Below are positions 42,247 through 50,603 of a stretch of DNA of 64,000 bases, one piece after another. The notes beneath the pieces are model-generated. The model was not told the origin of the DNA. It ran no database searches and worked only from the letters and a program-made list of their open reading frames with translations. The stretch's first letter is position 1, and each line of letters starts with the position of its first letter. This DNA comes from an uncultured Oscillospiraceae bacterium (lineage in GTDB: Bacteria; Bacillota; Clostridia; Oscillospirales; Acutalibacteraceae), in contig URQB01000002.1 of assembly GCA_900549825.1 (NCBI GenBank), forward strand, positions 186,001 to 250,000. Reading direction: 5' to 3'. A program made the position numbers and the translations under genes.

Positions 42247-42275
42247 ATCATAGCACCCGTCGGTAGGCGTTGCAA
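42247..42275 (-). promoter_or_regulatory. Promoter of the MATE gene
   Basis: Minus strand TTGCAA (42270-42275), 17-base spacer, extended TGC-TATGAT (-10 at 42247-42252). Confidence 0.75.
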
Positions 42276-42388
42276 GGCGGAGGCGGCACTTTCGGCAGTT
42301 TCCCTGTGTTTGATCAGAATTTGAGGATGTCTTTTATCCGTTTTGCCCGTTACAATCGCCTGCTGCGGGGTGATCACAAAATGTATGA

Positions 42389-42418
42389 TTGACAATTATT
42401 TACCATGCAAATTATAAT
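42389..42418 (+). promoter_or_regulatory. Strong sigma-A promoter upstream of the ComEA-like gene
   Basis: TTGACA (42389-42394), 18-base spacer, TATAAT (42413-42418), about 200 bases before the gene. The 28 bases 42381-42408 match 22 of 28 at 11068-11095, the promoter of the first toxin-like module. Confidence 0.7.
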
Positions 42419-42540
42419 GAAAAACAGACAGGCATGGCCGGCGCATGGCGGTGGCTTTTGCAGGAAAGGGAGCAGATAAGCTGTTAATTCTACCTCCAGG
42501 CAGGAATACTAATGCCAGCGCGTTGCCTGCCGCGATCATT

Positions 42541-42557
42541 TGTAAATGATTTGTAAC
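42541..42557 (+). promoter_or_regulatory. WalR-type box upstream of the ComEA-like gene
   Basis: TGTAAA-N5-TGTAAC (42541-42546/42552-42557) fits the WalR consensus. A GATAAT (42584-42589) lies 26 bases further, with a poor -35, as expected for an activated promoter. Confidence 0.5.
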
Positions 42558-42622
42558 TGTACGAAAGGGTAAGCAGGTGGTAAGATAATGCAGAGATTTT
42601 TACCAGCGGGGGAGGGATTCCC

Positions 42623-43078
42623 ATGGGGCGCCTGAGCCGCGCGGAGGTCACCGTCATCGCCGCGGGCCTTTTGCTGGCGGCCGCCTTGATCCTGTATCAT
42701 GCGTTTGACGCGCAGCCGCTCGATCCGGTCGTAGAAACCTTTTCCGAATCCGAAACGTTTGCCGCGGCGGAGCGAGTGTCTGAACTCGGCGCGCAGCAAA
42801 AGCGATCTGCTTCCCAGCCGGCGTCCTCCATACAGCAGGAAAGGCAGGCGAAACAGACGAAGGCGGCAGCCTCTGAACAACGCTCCGGCCCCATTAACCT
42901 GAATACGGCGACGCGCGAAGAGCTGATGACACTCAACGGGATCGGTGAGGTCAAGGCCGACGCGATCCTTGCCTACCGCGCAGAAAATGGTGCGTTTCAA
43001 TCTGTGGAGCAGCTTTTGGAGGTCTCCGGCATTGGGGAGAAAACGCTTGAAAAGCTGCGTACACAGGTCTGCGTATGA
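42623..43078 (+). CDS. ComEA-like helix-hairpin-helix protein
   Basis: 151 residues. A membrane segment (about residues 10-26) and a Gln/Ser/Ala-rich linker lead to two helix-hairpin-helix motifs: INLNTATREELMTLNGIG and VSGIGEKTLEKLR. ComEA proteins bind DNA at the outer face for uptake during competence. No SLBB domain is present, which is common in short forms. The ATG follows GCGGGGGAGGG. Its own terminator lies downstream. No other competence gene is in the window apart from a possible ComEC-like MBL fragment at the left edge. Confidence 0.85.
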   Translation: MGRLSRAEVTVIAAGLLLAAALILYHAFDAQPLDPVVETFSESETFAAAERVSELGAQQKRSASQPASSIQQERQAKQTKAAASEQRSGPINLNTATREELMTLNGIGEVKADAILAYRAENGAFQSVEQLLEVSGIGEKTLEKLRTQVCV

Positions 43079-43149
43079 AATTTTCAGCCGGATGCCGCAA
43101 CTTTCCGGCGCTCCCGCTTATCTATCAAGAAACGGCTCAATTTGCACAC

Positions 43150-43176
43150 GCCGGACCGGGGCGTCCGGCTATTTTA
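43150..43176 (+). terminator. Terminator of the ComEA-like gene
   Basis: GCCGGAC/GTCCGGC (43150-43156/43163-43169) with a 6-base loop, followed by TATTTTA. Confidence 0.7.
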
Positions 43177-43198
43177 ACATCGAAAATGGGGGATTGCC

Positions 43199-44614
43199 TT
43201 GGTCTTTTCCAGCCTGAATTTTATGTATCTGTTCCTGCCTGTATGCCTGCTGCTGTATTTTATCCTGCGCGGCATCAAGGCGCGCAATGATCTGCTTCTG
43301 GCAATGTCCCTGCTCTTTTATGCATGGGGCGAGCCGAAGTGGATCGTCCTGATGATTGTTACGACGCTGGTCGATTATGGCGCGGGCCTTCTAGTCGACA
43401 AATACCGCGGGCAGAAGCAGGCCAAATGGGCGCTGGCGGGATCGGTCGTCATCACACTGTCGTTTCTGGCGATCTTTAAATATCTGGGCTTCTTCAATCA
43501 GAATCTCAACAGCATCTTCGGCGCCGAGCTGCCCACGCAGATTTTCAATCTGCCCATTGGCATCTCATTTTACACCTTTCAGGCGATCACCTATGTGGTG
43601 GATGTTTACCGCGGAAAAGCGCGGGTGCAGCGTTCCTATGCAAACCTGCTGCTCTATGTTTCCCTCTTTCCGCAGCTGATCGCCGGGCCGATCGTACGCT
43701 ATACGGACATCGCCGAACAGCTTGAAAGCCGGGAGACTACGGTCGAGGGCTTTGCACGCGGCATCACGCGGTTTGTCACGGGCCTTGGCAAAAAGGTGTT
43801 GCTGGCCAATATCGCGGGTCAGATTGCAACGAGTCTCATCGGCGGGGATTTGTCGAAGGCCTCCGTGCTCGGCGCATGGCTCGGCATTTTCGCCTATACC
43901 TTCCAGATCTATTTCGACTTCTCCGGGTATTCGGATATGGCCATTGGGCTGGGTCATATGTTCGGCTTTACGTATGTGGAGAACTTCAATTACCCGTATA
44001 TCTCCAGATCGATCACGGAATTCTGGCGCCGCTGGCATATCAGCCTGAGCACCTTTTTCCGGGACTATGTCTATATTCCGCTGGGCGGCAACCGCAGGCA
44101 TCAGCTGCGCAATATGTTTATTGTATGGGCGCTGACGGGGCTCTGGCACGGCGCAAGCTGGAATTTTGTATTGTGGGGGCTTTACTACTTTGTCTTCCTT
44201 GCGATCGAGAAGCTGTTCCTCGGCAAGTATCTCGAAAAGCTGCCTGCCGTGGTAGGGCATGTCTATGCGCTGTTTATCGTTGTCGTCGGCTGGGTGTTCT
44301 TCTATTTTGACGATGTCTCCCGCCTTGGGCAGATGCTGAAGCTGATGTTTGGCTTCAGCGGGCAGGCAGGCATGATGCCGACGGATACGATCCTGCTCAA
44401 AAACCATCTGGTTTTCTTTATGGTAGCCATTGTCGCCTGCATTCCGGTTTCAAAGCTGGTCAAAGCGCTGCTGATCCGGTTTTCCCGCAGGGGGACCGTG
44501 CAGGAGGCAGTTGCAGGCGCGGTGGAGATCGTTTATGACGTGGCGCTGCTGTTCTTCTCCACCGCCGCGCTGGTCGGCGCGAGCTACAATCCGTTCTTAT
44601 ATTTTCGATTCTAA
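43199..44614 (+). CDS. MBOAT-family membrane O-acyltransferase (AlgI/DltB/PatA type)
   Basis: 471 residues, many membrane segments. MBOAT landmarks are LPIGISFYTFQAITYVVDVY, LFPQLIAGPIVRY, FSGYSDMAIGLGHMFG, ISLSTFFRDYVYIPLGGNR and the catalytic histidine in LWHGASWNFVLWG. It should move acetyl groups across the membrane to an extracellular polymer together with the DHHW protein that follows (18-base gap). The start is TTG at 43199 after GGGGGAT. The target polymer, peptidoglycan or an exopolysaccharide, cannot be told. Confidence 0.93.
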   Translation: MVFSSLNFMYLFLPVCLLLYFILRGIKARNDLLLAMSLLFYAWGEPKWIVLMIVTTLVDYGAGLLVDKYRGQKQAKWALAGSVVITLSFLAIFKYLGFFNQNLNSIFGAELPTQIFNLPIGISFYTFQAITYVVDVYRGKARVQRSYANLLLYVSLFPQLIAGPIVRYTDIAEQLESRETTVEGFARGITRFVTGLGKKVLLANIAGQIATSLIGGDLSKASVLGAWLGIFAYTFQIYFDFSGYSDMAIGLGHMFGFTYVENFNYPYISRSITEFWRRWHISLSTFFRDYVYIPLGGNRRHQLRNMFIVWALTGLWHGASWNFVLWGLYYFVFLAIEKLFLGKYLEKLPAVVGHVYALFIVVVGWVFFYFDDVSRLGQMLKLMFGFSGQAGMMPTDTILLKNHLVFFMVAIVACIPVSKLVKALLIRFSRRGTVQEAVAGAVEIVYDVALLFFSTAALVGASYNPFLYFRF

Positions 44615-44632
44615 GTCAGGGAGGCAGGGTAT

Positions 44633-46018
44633 ATGAAGAGAAAACCGACCCATCCCCCCGTCTATCGTGTGGGGACCCAAAGAGAAATCACCTTGGATCA
44701 GAAACGGCGCAAGGCGCGCGGCATACAGAAGATTCTCTGCGTTGTGGCGGTTGTGCTGTTTGTCGTTCCCTTGTTCGCATTGGGCGTGACGAGCCTGGTG
44801 GACAAGGATAAAACCGTATCCGAAAAGGAGAACCGCGCCCTGAAGGCAAAGCCAGCCTTTACGCTTCAGGCACTGTTCAATGGCTCCTTCACCAAGGATT
44901 TTGAGGAGTATTACGCGGATACATTCCCACTGCGCGACTTCTTCCTGTCCGTCAATCAGAAGCTGAGCAATGTCCTGACGCAGGCCGCGGGAAAGAATGA
45001 CCTGGTGCTCATCGAAAAGGAGGGCAAGGATGATTTCGGCGGCGAGGCGCTCACGGAAGAGCCCAAAAAAGACGTCACACAGGAACAGGAGACGAAGGCG
45101 CCTTATCAGCCGCAGGTCAACGACGATGAGGTGTATGAAAACGGCTATATCCTCATCGACAAGGACCGCAAGGCTGCACTGGAAATCTATGGGATCGACA
45201 AGACGAAAATCCGCAAGTATACGGATGTGGTGAACCGGCTGGCGCAGAAGCTTTCGGCTCAGAAGATTTATGCGCTGCTTGCCCCGACCGCCACGGAATT
45301 TTACAGCCCGGAGGATTACCACACCGGAAGCCGCTCCCAGAAGGCGGGCATCGCCTATGCCTATGAGCAGTTCAAACAGCCGAATTTAAAGGGCGTCGAC
45401 GCAGTCTCTTCGATTGGGATGCATCTGGATGAATATTTATATTTCCGCACAGATCATCACTGGACGGCGCGCGGCGCATATTATGCATATTCCGCCTTCT
45501 GCCAGGCGGCGGGGCTGGAGCCGGTGCCTCTGAATGCGCTGGAGAGCGGCAAAATCGAGGATTTTGTCGGCAGCATGTACCGCTACACCAATGCGGATGT
45601 GCTCAAGAATAACCCGGATTATCTGGAATACTTCCTGCCGCGCCGGCAGGCGGAGGGCGCGTATTACGATGACGCCTCCATGAAGAACGGGCACCATCTG
45701 ACGATCGTTTCCACGAAGGTGGGCACGGACAATAAGTATCTCGCCTTTATCCAGGGCGACACGCCGCTTTCCAAAATCGTTACAGACCAGAAAAATGGCA
45801 AAAAGATTCTGGTCATCAAGGATTCCTTTGGCAATGCGCTGGTGCCGTTCCTGATCGATAACTATGAGGAGGTCTATGTTCTCGACCCGCGCAATATTGC
45901 TATGGATCTGTCGACCTTTGTGAAAGCGCACGGTATCCAGGATGTTTTGCTGATCAACTATTCTCTGATCGGCGGCAACACCTCCTATCTCAAAGCGCTT
46001 GACAAAATGATCGGTTAG
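44633..46018 (+). CDS. DHHW-family (AlgJ/AlgX-like) O-acetyltransferase partner
   Basis: 461 residues. One membrane segment (about residues 33-55) anchors an extracellular SGNH-like domain. The family signature FRTDHHWTARGAYYAYSAF and the nucleophile serine in KKILVIKDSFGNALVPFL are present. Such proteins take the acetyl group from the MBOAT and pass it to the polysaccharide. An acidic, Lys/Glu-rich insertion lies at about residues 125-165. The ATG follows AGGGAGGCAGGGTAT. Confidence 0.92.
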   Translation: MKRKPTHPPVYRVGTQREITLDQKRRKARGIQKILCVVAVVLFVVPLFALGVTSLVDKDKTVSEKENRALKAKPAFTLQALFNGSFTKDFEEYYADTFPLRDFFLSVNQKLSNVLTQAAGKNDLVLIEKEGKDDFGGEALTEEPKKDVTQEQETKAPYQPQVNDDEVYENGYILIDKDRKAALEIYGIDKTKIRKYTDVVNRLAQKLSAQKIYALLAPTATEFYSPEDYHTGSRSQKAGIAYAYEQFKQPNLKGVDAVSSIGMHLDEYLYFRTDHHWTARGAYYAYSAFCQAAGLEPVPLNALESGKIEDFVGSMYRYTNADVLKNNPDYLEYFLPRRQAEGAYYDDASMKNGHHLTIVSTKVGTDNKYLAFIQGDTPLSKIVTDQKNGKKILVIKDSFGNALVPFLIDNYEEVYVLDPRNIAMDLSTFVKAHGIQDVLLINYSLIGGNTSYLKALDKMIG

Positions 46019-46028
46019 CCCGAAACGC

Positions 46029-46062
46029 TTGTCCCGACTGCGTCAGCAGCCGGGACAAATTT
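46029..46062 (+). terminator. Terminator-like hairpin after the DHHW gene
   Basis: TTGTCCCG/CGGGACAA (46029-46036/46051-46058), followed only by ATTTG, so termination may be partial. Confidence 0.5.
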
Positions 46063-46112
46063 GCAAAAAGTGTGAATAGGATGTGAAAAAGCTGTATTTC
46101 TTTGGAATACGC

Positions 46113-46141
46113 TTGAAAAATTCGTTTAAATAGGATAGAAT
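46113..46141 (+). promoter_or_regulatory. Promoter of the PpiC-type foldase gene
   Basis: TTGAAA (46113-46118), 17-base spacer, TAGAAT (46136-46141). Confidence 0.75.
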
Positions 46142-46166
46142 ACCCTTGTTATGTTGAAATCATGGC

Positions 46167-46215
46167 TTAAGCGCCGCTTAAGGGTTCAGCGCCCATTCTG
46201 AAGCGCCCGGAAGCG
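46167..46215 (+). promoter_or_regulatory. Palindromic operator-like site and repeat in the foldase leader
   Basis: TTAAGCG-C-CGCTTAA (46167-46181) is a perfect palindrome about 20 bases after the predicted start point. AAGCG-C-CGCTT recurs about 40 bases downstream (about 46211), and AAGCGCC occurs three times in total. It may be an operator for an unknown regulator or an RNA structure. Confidence 0.4.
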
Positions 46216-46253
46216 CCGCTTACCGGATAGTACACGAGAAAAGGATGAACACA

Positions 46254-47927
46254 ATGGCTAACAAAAACGAAAAATCGCAGGCCGAGCAATATCGCGAAGA
46301 GCGAAAGGCGCGGCAGGCGAAGGTCGCCAAGAAGCGCGAAAAGAAATCGCCCAAGCGCATCGCGATGGAGCAGAAGCTTGTCAAGGCAATCCCGATTGTG
46401 ATCGCGGCGGTCGCCGTTGTATTTGCAATTGGCTGGTTTCTTAATTTTATGGGCGTCCCGCAGCGCATGACGACCGTGATGACCGTGGGGGATGCCAAGG
46501 TCAGTCAGGCGCAGTATACATATTATTATCAGCAGATCTATTCCAATTATGCGAGCCAGGCGCAGCAGTACGCGCAGTATGGCATTTCTGGAATCCCTGG
46601 CATGATGGATTATAACACAATCCCCAGCGAGCAGAAATATAACGGAGAGGATGCCGAGGGCAAGGGCGACAACTATATGTGGTCCGATTACCTGAGGGAT
46701 AAGACCAATGAATTCCTGCAGCAGTACATCACGCTCGGCAAGGAGGCCAAGGCCGCCAATATTACCGTGAGCGAGGATGAGCAGAAGGAAATTGACGAAA
46801 CGATCAAGAGCATCCGCGAGCAGGCGGCCGGCAGAGATTATTCGCTCAACGCCTATCTGCGCCTGTATTATGGCCGCGGCGTGAATGAAAAGATTCTGCG
46901 CGAGGCGATGGAGCTTGAGAAGCTGTCCAGCAAGCTGATTGAGCAGAAGAGCGACGAGCTGGCCCGGAACTATACGGATGAACAGCTCGAGAAGAAATAT
47001 CAGGAAGACAAAAATACTTACGACGTCGTAACGGCGCGCATGTTCCAATTCACAACAGAAACGCCGGAGTATCCGAAGGATGCGACAGACGCGCAGAAGA
47101 AGGAGCTCGACGAGAAGGCAGCCAAGGAGACCAGGGCCAAGGCCGACGCGATGCTGGGCAAGGTGACGGGCGAGGAATCCTTCAAGGAGCAGGCGCTTGC
47201 CAACGCCTCCAAGGAGGAGAAAGAGAATTATAAGAAGGACGAGGCCACGCTGATGAAGAATGCGGCGGTGACCCAGTTCTCCCAGATCAGCGACGACGCG
47301 GTCAAATGGGCCGCATCCGCCAAAAAGGGCGATCAGAAGGTTTTTGAGACAGACGGCGGCTGCTATGTCGTCTACATCGTGGAGGCGGCGCACCGCGATA
47401 CCTCTGAAACCGTAGATGTTCGTCATATCCTCTTCAAGGTGGATTCGGAGGCCGAGGATCAGGCAAAGGCGAAGGCTGATGCGAAGAAAAAGGCTGAGGA
47501 TGCCCTTGCAGAGTGGCAGAAGGGCGATAAAACAGAGGAAAGCTTTGCAGCGCTCGCTACGGAGAAAACGGAGGATACCGGCTCCCAGAGCACGGGCGGC
47601 CTGTATGAGCGCGTTTATAAGGGCCAAATGGTAAAGGCGTTTGAAAATTGGTGCTTCGATGCGTCTCGTAAGACGGGTGATACGGGCATTGTAGAATCCG
47701 ACTACGGCTATCATGTGATGTATTTCATCCAGAAGAACGACGAGCCGCTGTGGAAGCTCAAGATCCGCGATGCGCTCAGCTCCGAGGATGCGCAGAGCTA
47801 CACGAAAGAGCTGCTGGCAAAGGACGAGAATAAGATCGAGCTCAAGGGCAACAAGGCTCAGAAGGTCATTGATGATCTCATGAAGAAGATGAAGCAAAAT
47901 CAGGCGCTCAACAACAGCGCGTCATAA
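46254..47927 (+). CDS. Membrane-anchored PpiC-type peptidyl-prolyl isomerase (PrsA/SurA-like)
   Basis: 557 residues. A very basic N-terminus and one membrane segment (about residues 44-66) anchor the protein outside. A SurA-like helical region follows, then a parvulin domain starting VDVRHILFKVDS with TGGLYERVYKGQMVKAFENW and DYGYHVMYF. It should help fold secreted proteins, such as the giant repeat proteins encoded here. The ATG at 46254 lies 9 bases after AAGG; an ATG at 46245 is too close. It is single gene with its own promoter and terminator. Confidence 0.9.
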   Translation: MANKNEKSQAEQYREERKARQAKVAKKREKKSPKRIAMEQKLVKAIPIVIAAVAVVFAIGWFLNFMGVPQRMTTVMTVGDAKVSQAQYTYYYQQIYSNYASQAQQYAQYGISGIPGMMDYNTIPSEQKYNGEDAEGKGDNYMWSDYLRDKTNEFLQQYITLGKEAKAANITVSEDEQKEIDETIKSIREQAAGRDYSLNAYLRLYYGRGVNEKILREAMELEKLSSKLIEQKSDELARNYTDEQLEKKYQEDKNTYDVVTARMFQFTTETPEYPKDATDAQKKELDEKAAKETRAKADAMLGKVTGEESFKEQALANASKEEKENYKKDEATLMKNAAVTQFSQISDDAVKWAASAKKGDQKVFETDGGCYVVYIVEAAHRDTSETVDVRHILFKVDSEAEDQAKAKADAKKKAEDALAEWQKGDKTEESFAALATEKTEDTGSQSTGGLYERVYKGQMVKAFENWCFDASRKTGDTGIVESDYGYHVMYFIQKNDEPLWKLKIRDALSSEDAQSYTKELLAKDENKIELKGNKAQKVIDDLMKKMKQNQALNNSAS

Positions 47928-47965
47928 GGGATAAATGGTTCAGAAGAATTGATATGGATTGGATA

Positions 47966-48001
47966 CCGCGGGAAAATGAATTGTTTTCCCGCGGCTTTTT
48001 T
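47966..48001 (+). terminator. Terminator of the foldase gene
   Basis: CCGCGGGAAAA/TTTTCCCGCGG (47966-47976/47984-47994) with a 7-base loop, followed by CTTTTTTT. Confidence 0.93.
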
Positions 48002-48453
48002 GTGCTATATTATTAAATGATAAAGCTGGTGATATCCTGAAGAGGCATGATATAGAATTTATTCTCATGTGCATGGCGGCATCACGCAAGACCGGAAATC
48101 TGTACTCGTATTGAAAATGACGCTTTGCCGGAAGCAGGCCGGAACGATATCTTTTTGGCGTATTGGCGTATGCGCAACCCGATGGGTCGCCTCTTAATTT
48201 CGGGGCCGGATTCAAATGTACCGGTAACTTCATCTGTCAGCTGGCTGAATGTGGAAATGCTGCGGGCTTCACAGGATATGCGGCATATAAAGAAGCTTGT
48301 GAGAATGAAATTGTCCCTGTTGAACGAGAAAGATACACTTCTGTATATAAAAGTAAACTTTCAAAAGAGCGTCGAAAAACGGCTTGTAGAAAAAGGCTGT
48401 TGCCAAATGAATGCACAATAGCAGCTTTGCAGAAACAAAATTCCTGAATAAGC
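48002..48453. other. Intergenic stretch between foldase and oadB
   Basis: About 450 bases. A TTG-initiated frame of 94 codons (48163-48447, ending KRLLPNECTIAALQKQNS) and an overlapping frame of 98 codons exist, but neither has a ribosome binding site or a recognised domain. I see no other structure until the oadB terminator. Confidence 0.4.
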
Positions 48454-48503
48454 AAAAATGACGCTTTCTGGCGACTTTAAAAGCCGCTGAAAGCGTCATT
48501 TTT
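48454..48503. terminator. Terminator of the oad operon (bidirectional)
   Basis: A perfect 15-bp stem AAAAATGACGCTTTC/GAAAGCGTCATTTTT (48454-48468/48489-48503) with a 20-base loop. Confidence 0.88.
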
Positions 48504-48517
48504 GATACTCTTATCAT

Positions 48518-49663
48518 TTAAGCGGATTTGAACAGCAGCAGCATAAAGCCTGCCGCAACCGCGGAGCCGATTACGCCCGCCACATTCGGGCCCATTGCAT
48601 GCATGAGCAGGAAGTTGGTGGGGTTGGCCTTGCGGCCTTCCTTCTGGGCGACACGCGCCGCCATCGGGACGGCGGATACGCCGGCCGCGCCGATGAGCGG
48701 ATTGACTTTGCCTTTCGTGACAAAATACATGAGCTTTCCAAGAAGCACGCCGCCTGCTGTGGAGAAGGCGAAGGCAACGAGGCCAAGGGCGACGATGGCA
48801 AGCGTCTGAACCTTCAGGAAGGTCTCGCCGTTCGCCGTTGCGCCGACGGAGACGCCAAGCAAAATCGTGACAATATTGCAAAGCGCGTTCTGCGCCGTGT
48901 CGTTGAGGCGGTCTGTTACGCCACTCTCACGGAAGAGGTTGCCCAGCATCAGCATGCCGATCAGCGGGGCGACATCCGGAATCAGGAGCACGCAGATGAC
49001 GGTAACGATGATCGGGAAAATGATCTTTTCCGTTTTGCTGACCTTACGCAGCTGCTCCATTTTGACCTCGCGCTCTTTTTTGGTGGTGAGCAGGCGCATG
49101 ATCGGGGGCTGGATGAGCGGGATGAGCGCCATATAGGAATAGGCAGCAACCGCGATCGGGCCGAGCAGCTCAGAGGCGATCCGGGTGGCGAGGAAGATGG
49201 CCGTCGGGCCGTCCGCACCGCCGATGATGCCAATTGCCGCAGCCTGCGCGGGCGTAAACAGGCCCGTCGCGATGGAGATGACAAAGGCGACATAGATGCC
49301 CAGCTGTGCCGCGCCGCCGAGCAGGAGGCTTGAGGGGTTCGCAAGCAGGGGGCCGAAATCCGTCATCGCGCCGACGCCCAGGAAGATCAGGCATGGGAAC
49401 ACGCTGCTCTTGACGCCCTGATAGATGATATACAAAACGCCGGATTGCAGCAGAGACGGCCCCGGCTGCATAAGCCCGGCCTCAGGCAGGTTGGCAAGCA
49501 GCATGCCAAAGGCGATTGGAAGCAGCAGCAATGGCTCAAACTTTTTGACAATCGCCAGGAACAGGAAGATAAAAGACACGCCGATCATCACAGCCTGCTG
49601 CCAGGTGAGCGCCATAAAGCCGGAGCTTTCGATTAATTGTTTAAAAACTTCTAAGATGTTCAT
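48518..49663 (-). CDS. oadB: Na+-translocating decarboxylase subunit beta
   Basis: 381 residues, about nine to eleven membrane segments. This subunit decarboxylates carboxybiotin and pumps Na+ out. The conserved Na+-site region [19 protein letters not shown] is intact, as are [12 protein letters not shown] and the end [25 protein letters not shown] lies 9 bases before ATG 49663. It is last gene of oadA-oadG-carrier-oadB. Confidence 0.95.
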   Translation of the reverse strand: MNILEVFKQLIESSGFMALTWQQAVMIGVSFIFLFLAIVKKFEPLLLLPIAFGMLLANLPEAGLMQPGPSLLQSGVLYIIYQGVKSSVFPCLIFLGVGAMTDFGPLLANPSSLLLGGAAQLGIYVAFVISIATGLFTPAQAAAIGIIGGADGPTAIFLATRIASELLGPIAVAAYSYMALIPLIQPPIMRLLTTKKEREVKMEQLRKVSKTEKIIFPIIVTVICVLLIPDVAPLIGMLMLGNLFRESGVTDRLNDTAQNALCNIVTILLGVSVGATANGETFLKVQTLAIVALGLVAFAFSTAGGVLLGKLMYFVTKGKVNPLIGAAGVSAVPMAARVAQKEGRKANPTNFLLMHAMGPNVAGVIGSAVAAGFMLLLFKSA

Positions 49664-49679
49664 GCGGAAACCCCTCCGC

Positions 49680-50099
49680 TTAACCGATTACTGCGAGCAC
49701 GTCGTCCGTGGAGACGGTGCTGCCCTTGGAGACAAGCAGCTGCTTGACAGTGCCGTCGGCAGGGGAGACGATATCGTTTTCCATCTTCATGGCTTCCAGA
49801 ATGAACAGCACGTCGCCCGCCTTGACGGCCTGGCCGACAGAAGCTTTTACATCGAGGATCGTGCCGGGCATCGGGCAAACAACCTTTGTGCCATCCGCCG
49901 GGGCAGCCGGGGCTGCGGGGGCAGGAGCGGCCGCGGGAGCCGGGGCTGCAGCGGGAGCAGCAGGCGCGGGGGCAGCTGCCGGAGCGGCGGCAACCGGAGC
50001 GGCGGCCATGGGAGCAGCCGTAACGCTGTTGACGACGGCCTGACCCTCTTCAACCTCGATTTCGTACTTTTTACCGTTTAATGTGACCATGTATTTCAT
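49680..50099 (-). CDS. Biotin carrier subunit of the decarboxylase
   Basis: 139 residues. The C-terminal biotinyl domain holds EAMKMEN with the biotinylated lysine at position 105. An Ala/Pro-rich hinge spans residues 29-68. The N-terminus ([19 protein letters not shown]) is standard. It carries CO2 from OadA to OadB. In many bacteria this domain is fused to OadA; here it is a separate gene. Confidence 0.94.
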   Translation of the reverse strand: MKYMVTLNGKKYEIEVEEGQAVVNSVTAAPMAAAPVAAAPAAAPAPAAPAAAPAPAAAPAPAAPAAPADGTKVVCPMPGTILDVKASVGQAVKAGDVLFILEAMKMENDIVSPADGTVKQLLVSKGSTVSTDDVLAVIG

Positions 50100-50114
50100 T
50101 GTGAGTTCCTCCTC

Positions 50115-50585
50115 TTAGTCAATCTCTTGAATCGATTTGATGATGAGTCTTTCGGGCGGGATACCGGTCTTGTCGCTGATGATCGCCAGCAGAACCGCTT
50201 CCGTTTTGCTGTCCACAGTGACCTGGCGGATGGATTTAAATTGCAGCCGTTCGAGCGGGATGCCGGTCTGGTCGCTGACGATCGCCATGAGCATGGCAGC
50301 GGTCTGTTCATCTGTATCGACGAGCAGGATTCCGTTTTCCATCACTGCTGTGGGAGCTGCCGGTACGGCGGCGGGAGCGGTCTGGATCGGGATAACCGGC
50401 GGCGCCTCCATCGGCTGCACAGTGGCTTTCCTGCTGTGCGCGCCCTTCTTTTCCAGAAGCCGGATCGCCTTGGAGAGCAGCAGGATGATAACGGCCAGGA
50501 GCGCAAGCTCGATTAAAACGACTGTAATCCCTACGAGCGCGATCAAGAGGGAATCCCCAATCGAAATGGTCTGGTTTGCCAGCAT
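50115..50585 (-). CDS. oadG: OadG-like small membrane subunit with duplicated C-terminal motif
   Basis: 156 residues. One membrane segment (about residues 14-38, LIALVGITVVLIELALLAVI) and a Pro/Ala linker suit OadG, which links alpha and beta subunits. The cytoplasmic part has the motif AIVSDQTGIPLERLQFKSI and again AIISDKTGIPPERLIIKSI, about 35 residues apart. The position between oadA and the biotin carrier supports the call. Confidence 0.85.
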   Translation of the reverse strand: MLANQTISIGDSLLIALVGITVVLIELALLAVIILLLSKAIRLLEKKGAHSRKATVQPMEAPPVIPIQTAPAAVPAAPTAVMENGILLVDTDEQTAAMLMAIVSDQTGIPLERLQFKSIRQVTVDSKTEAVLLAIISDKTGIPPERLIIKSIQEID

Positions 50586-50603
50586 AGGGCATGAGCCTCC
50601 TTA

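Noticed and set aside
42435..42545. 34-codon frame in the ComEA-like leader
   Set aside because: No ribosome binding site, not hydrophobic, no similarity to the toxin-like peptides despite the similar promoter.
48163..48447. 94-codon frame with several Cys and a basic tail
   Set aside because: TTG start without ribosome binding site, no recognised domain, and an equally long overlapping frame.
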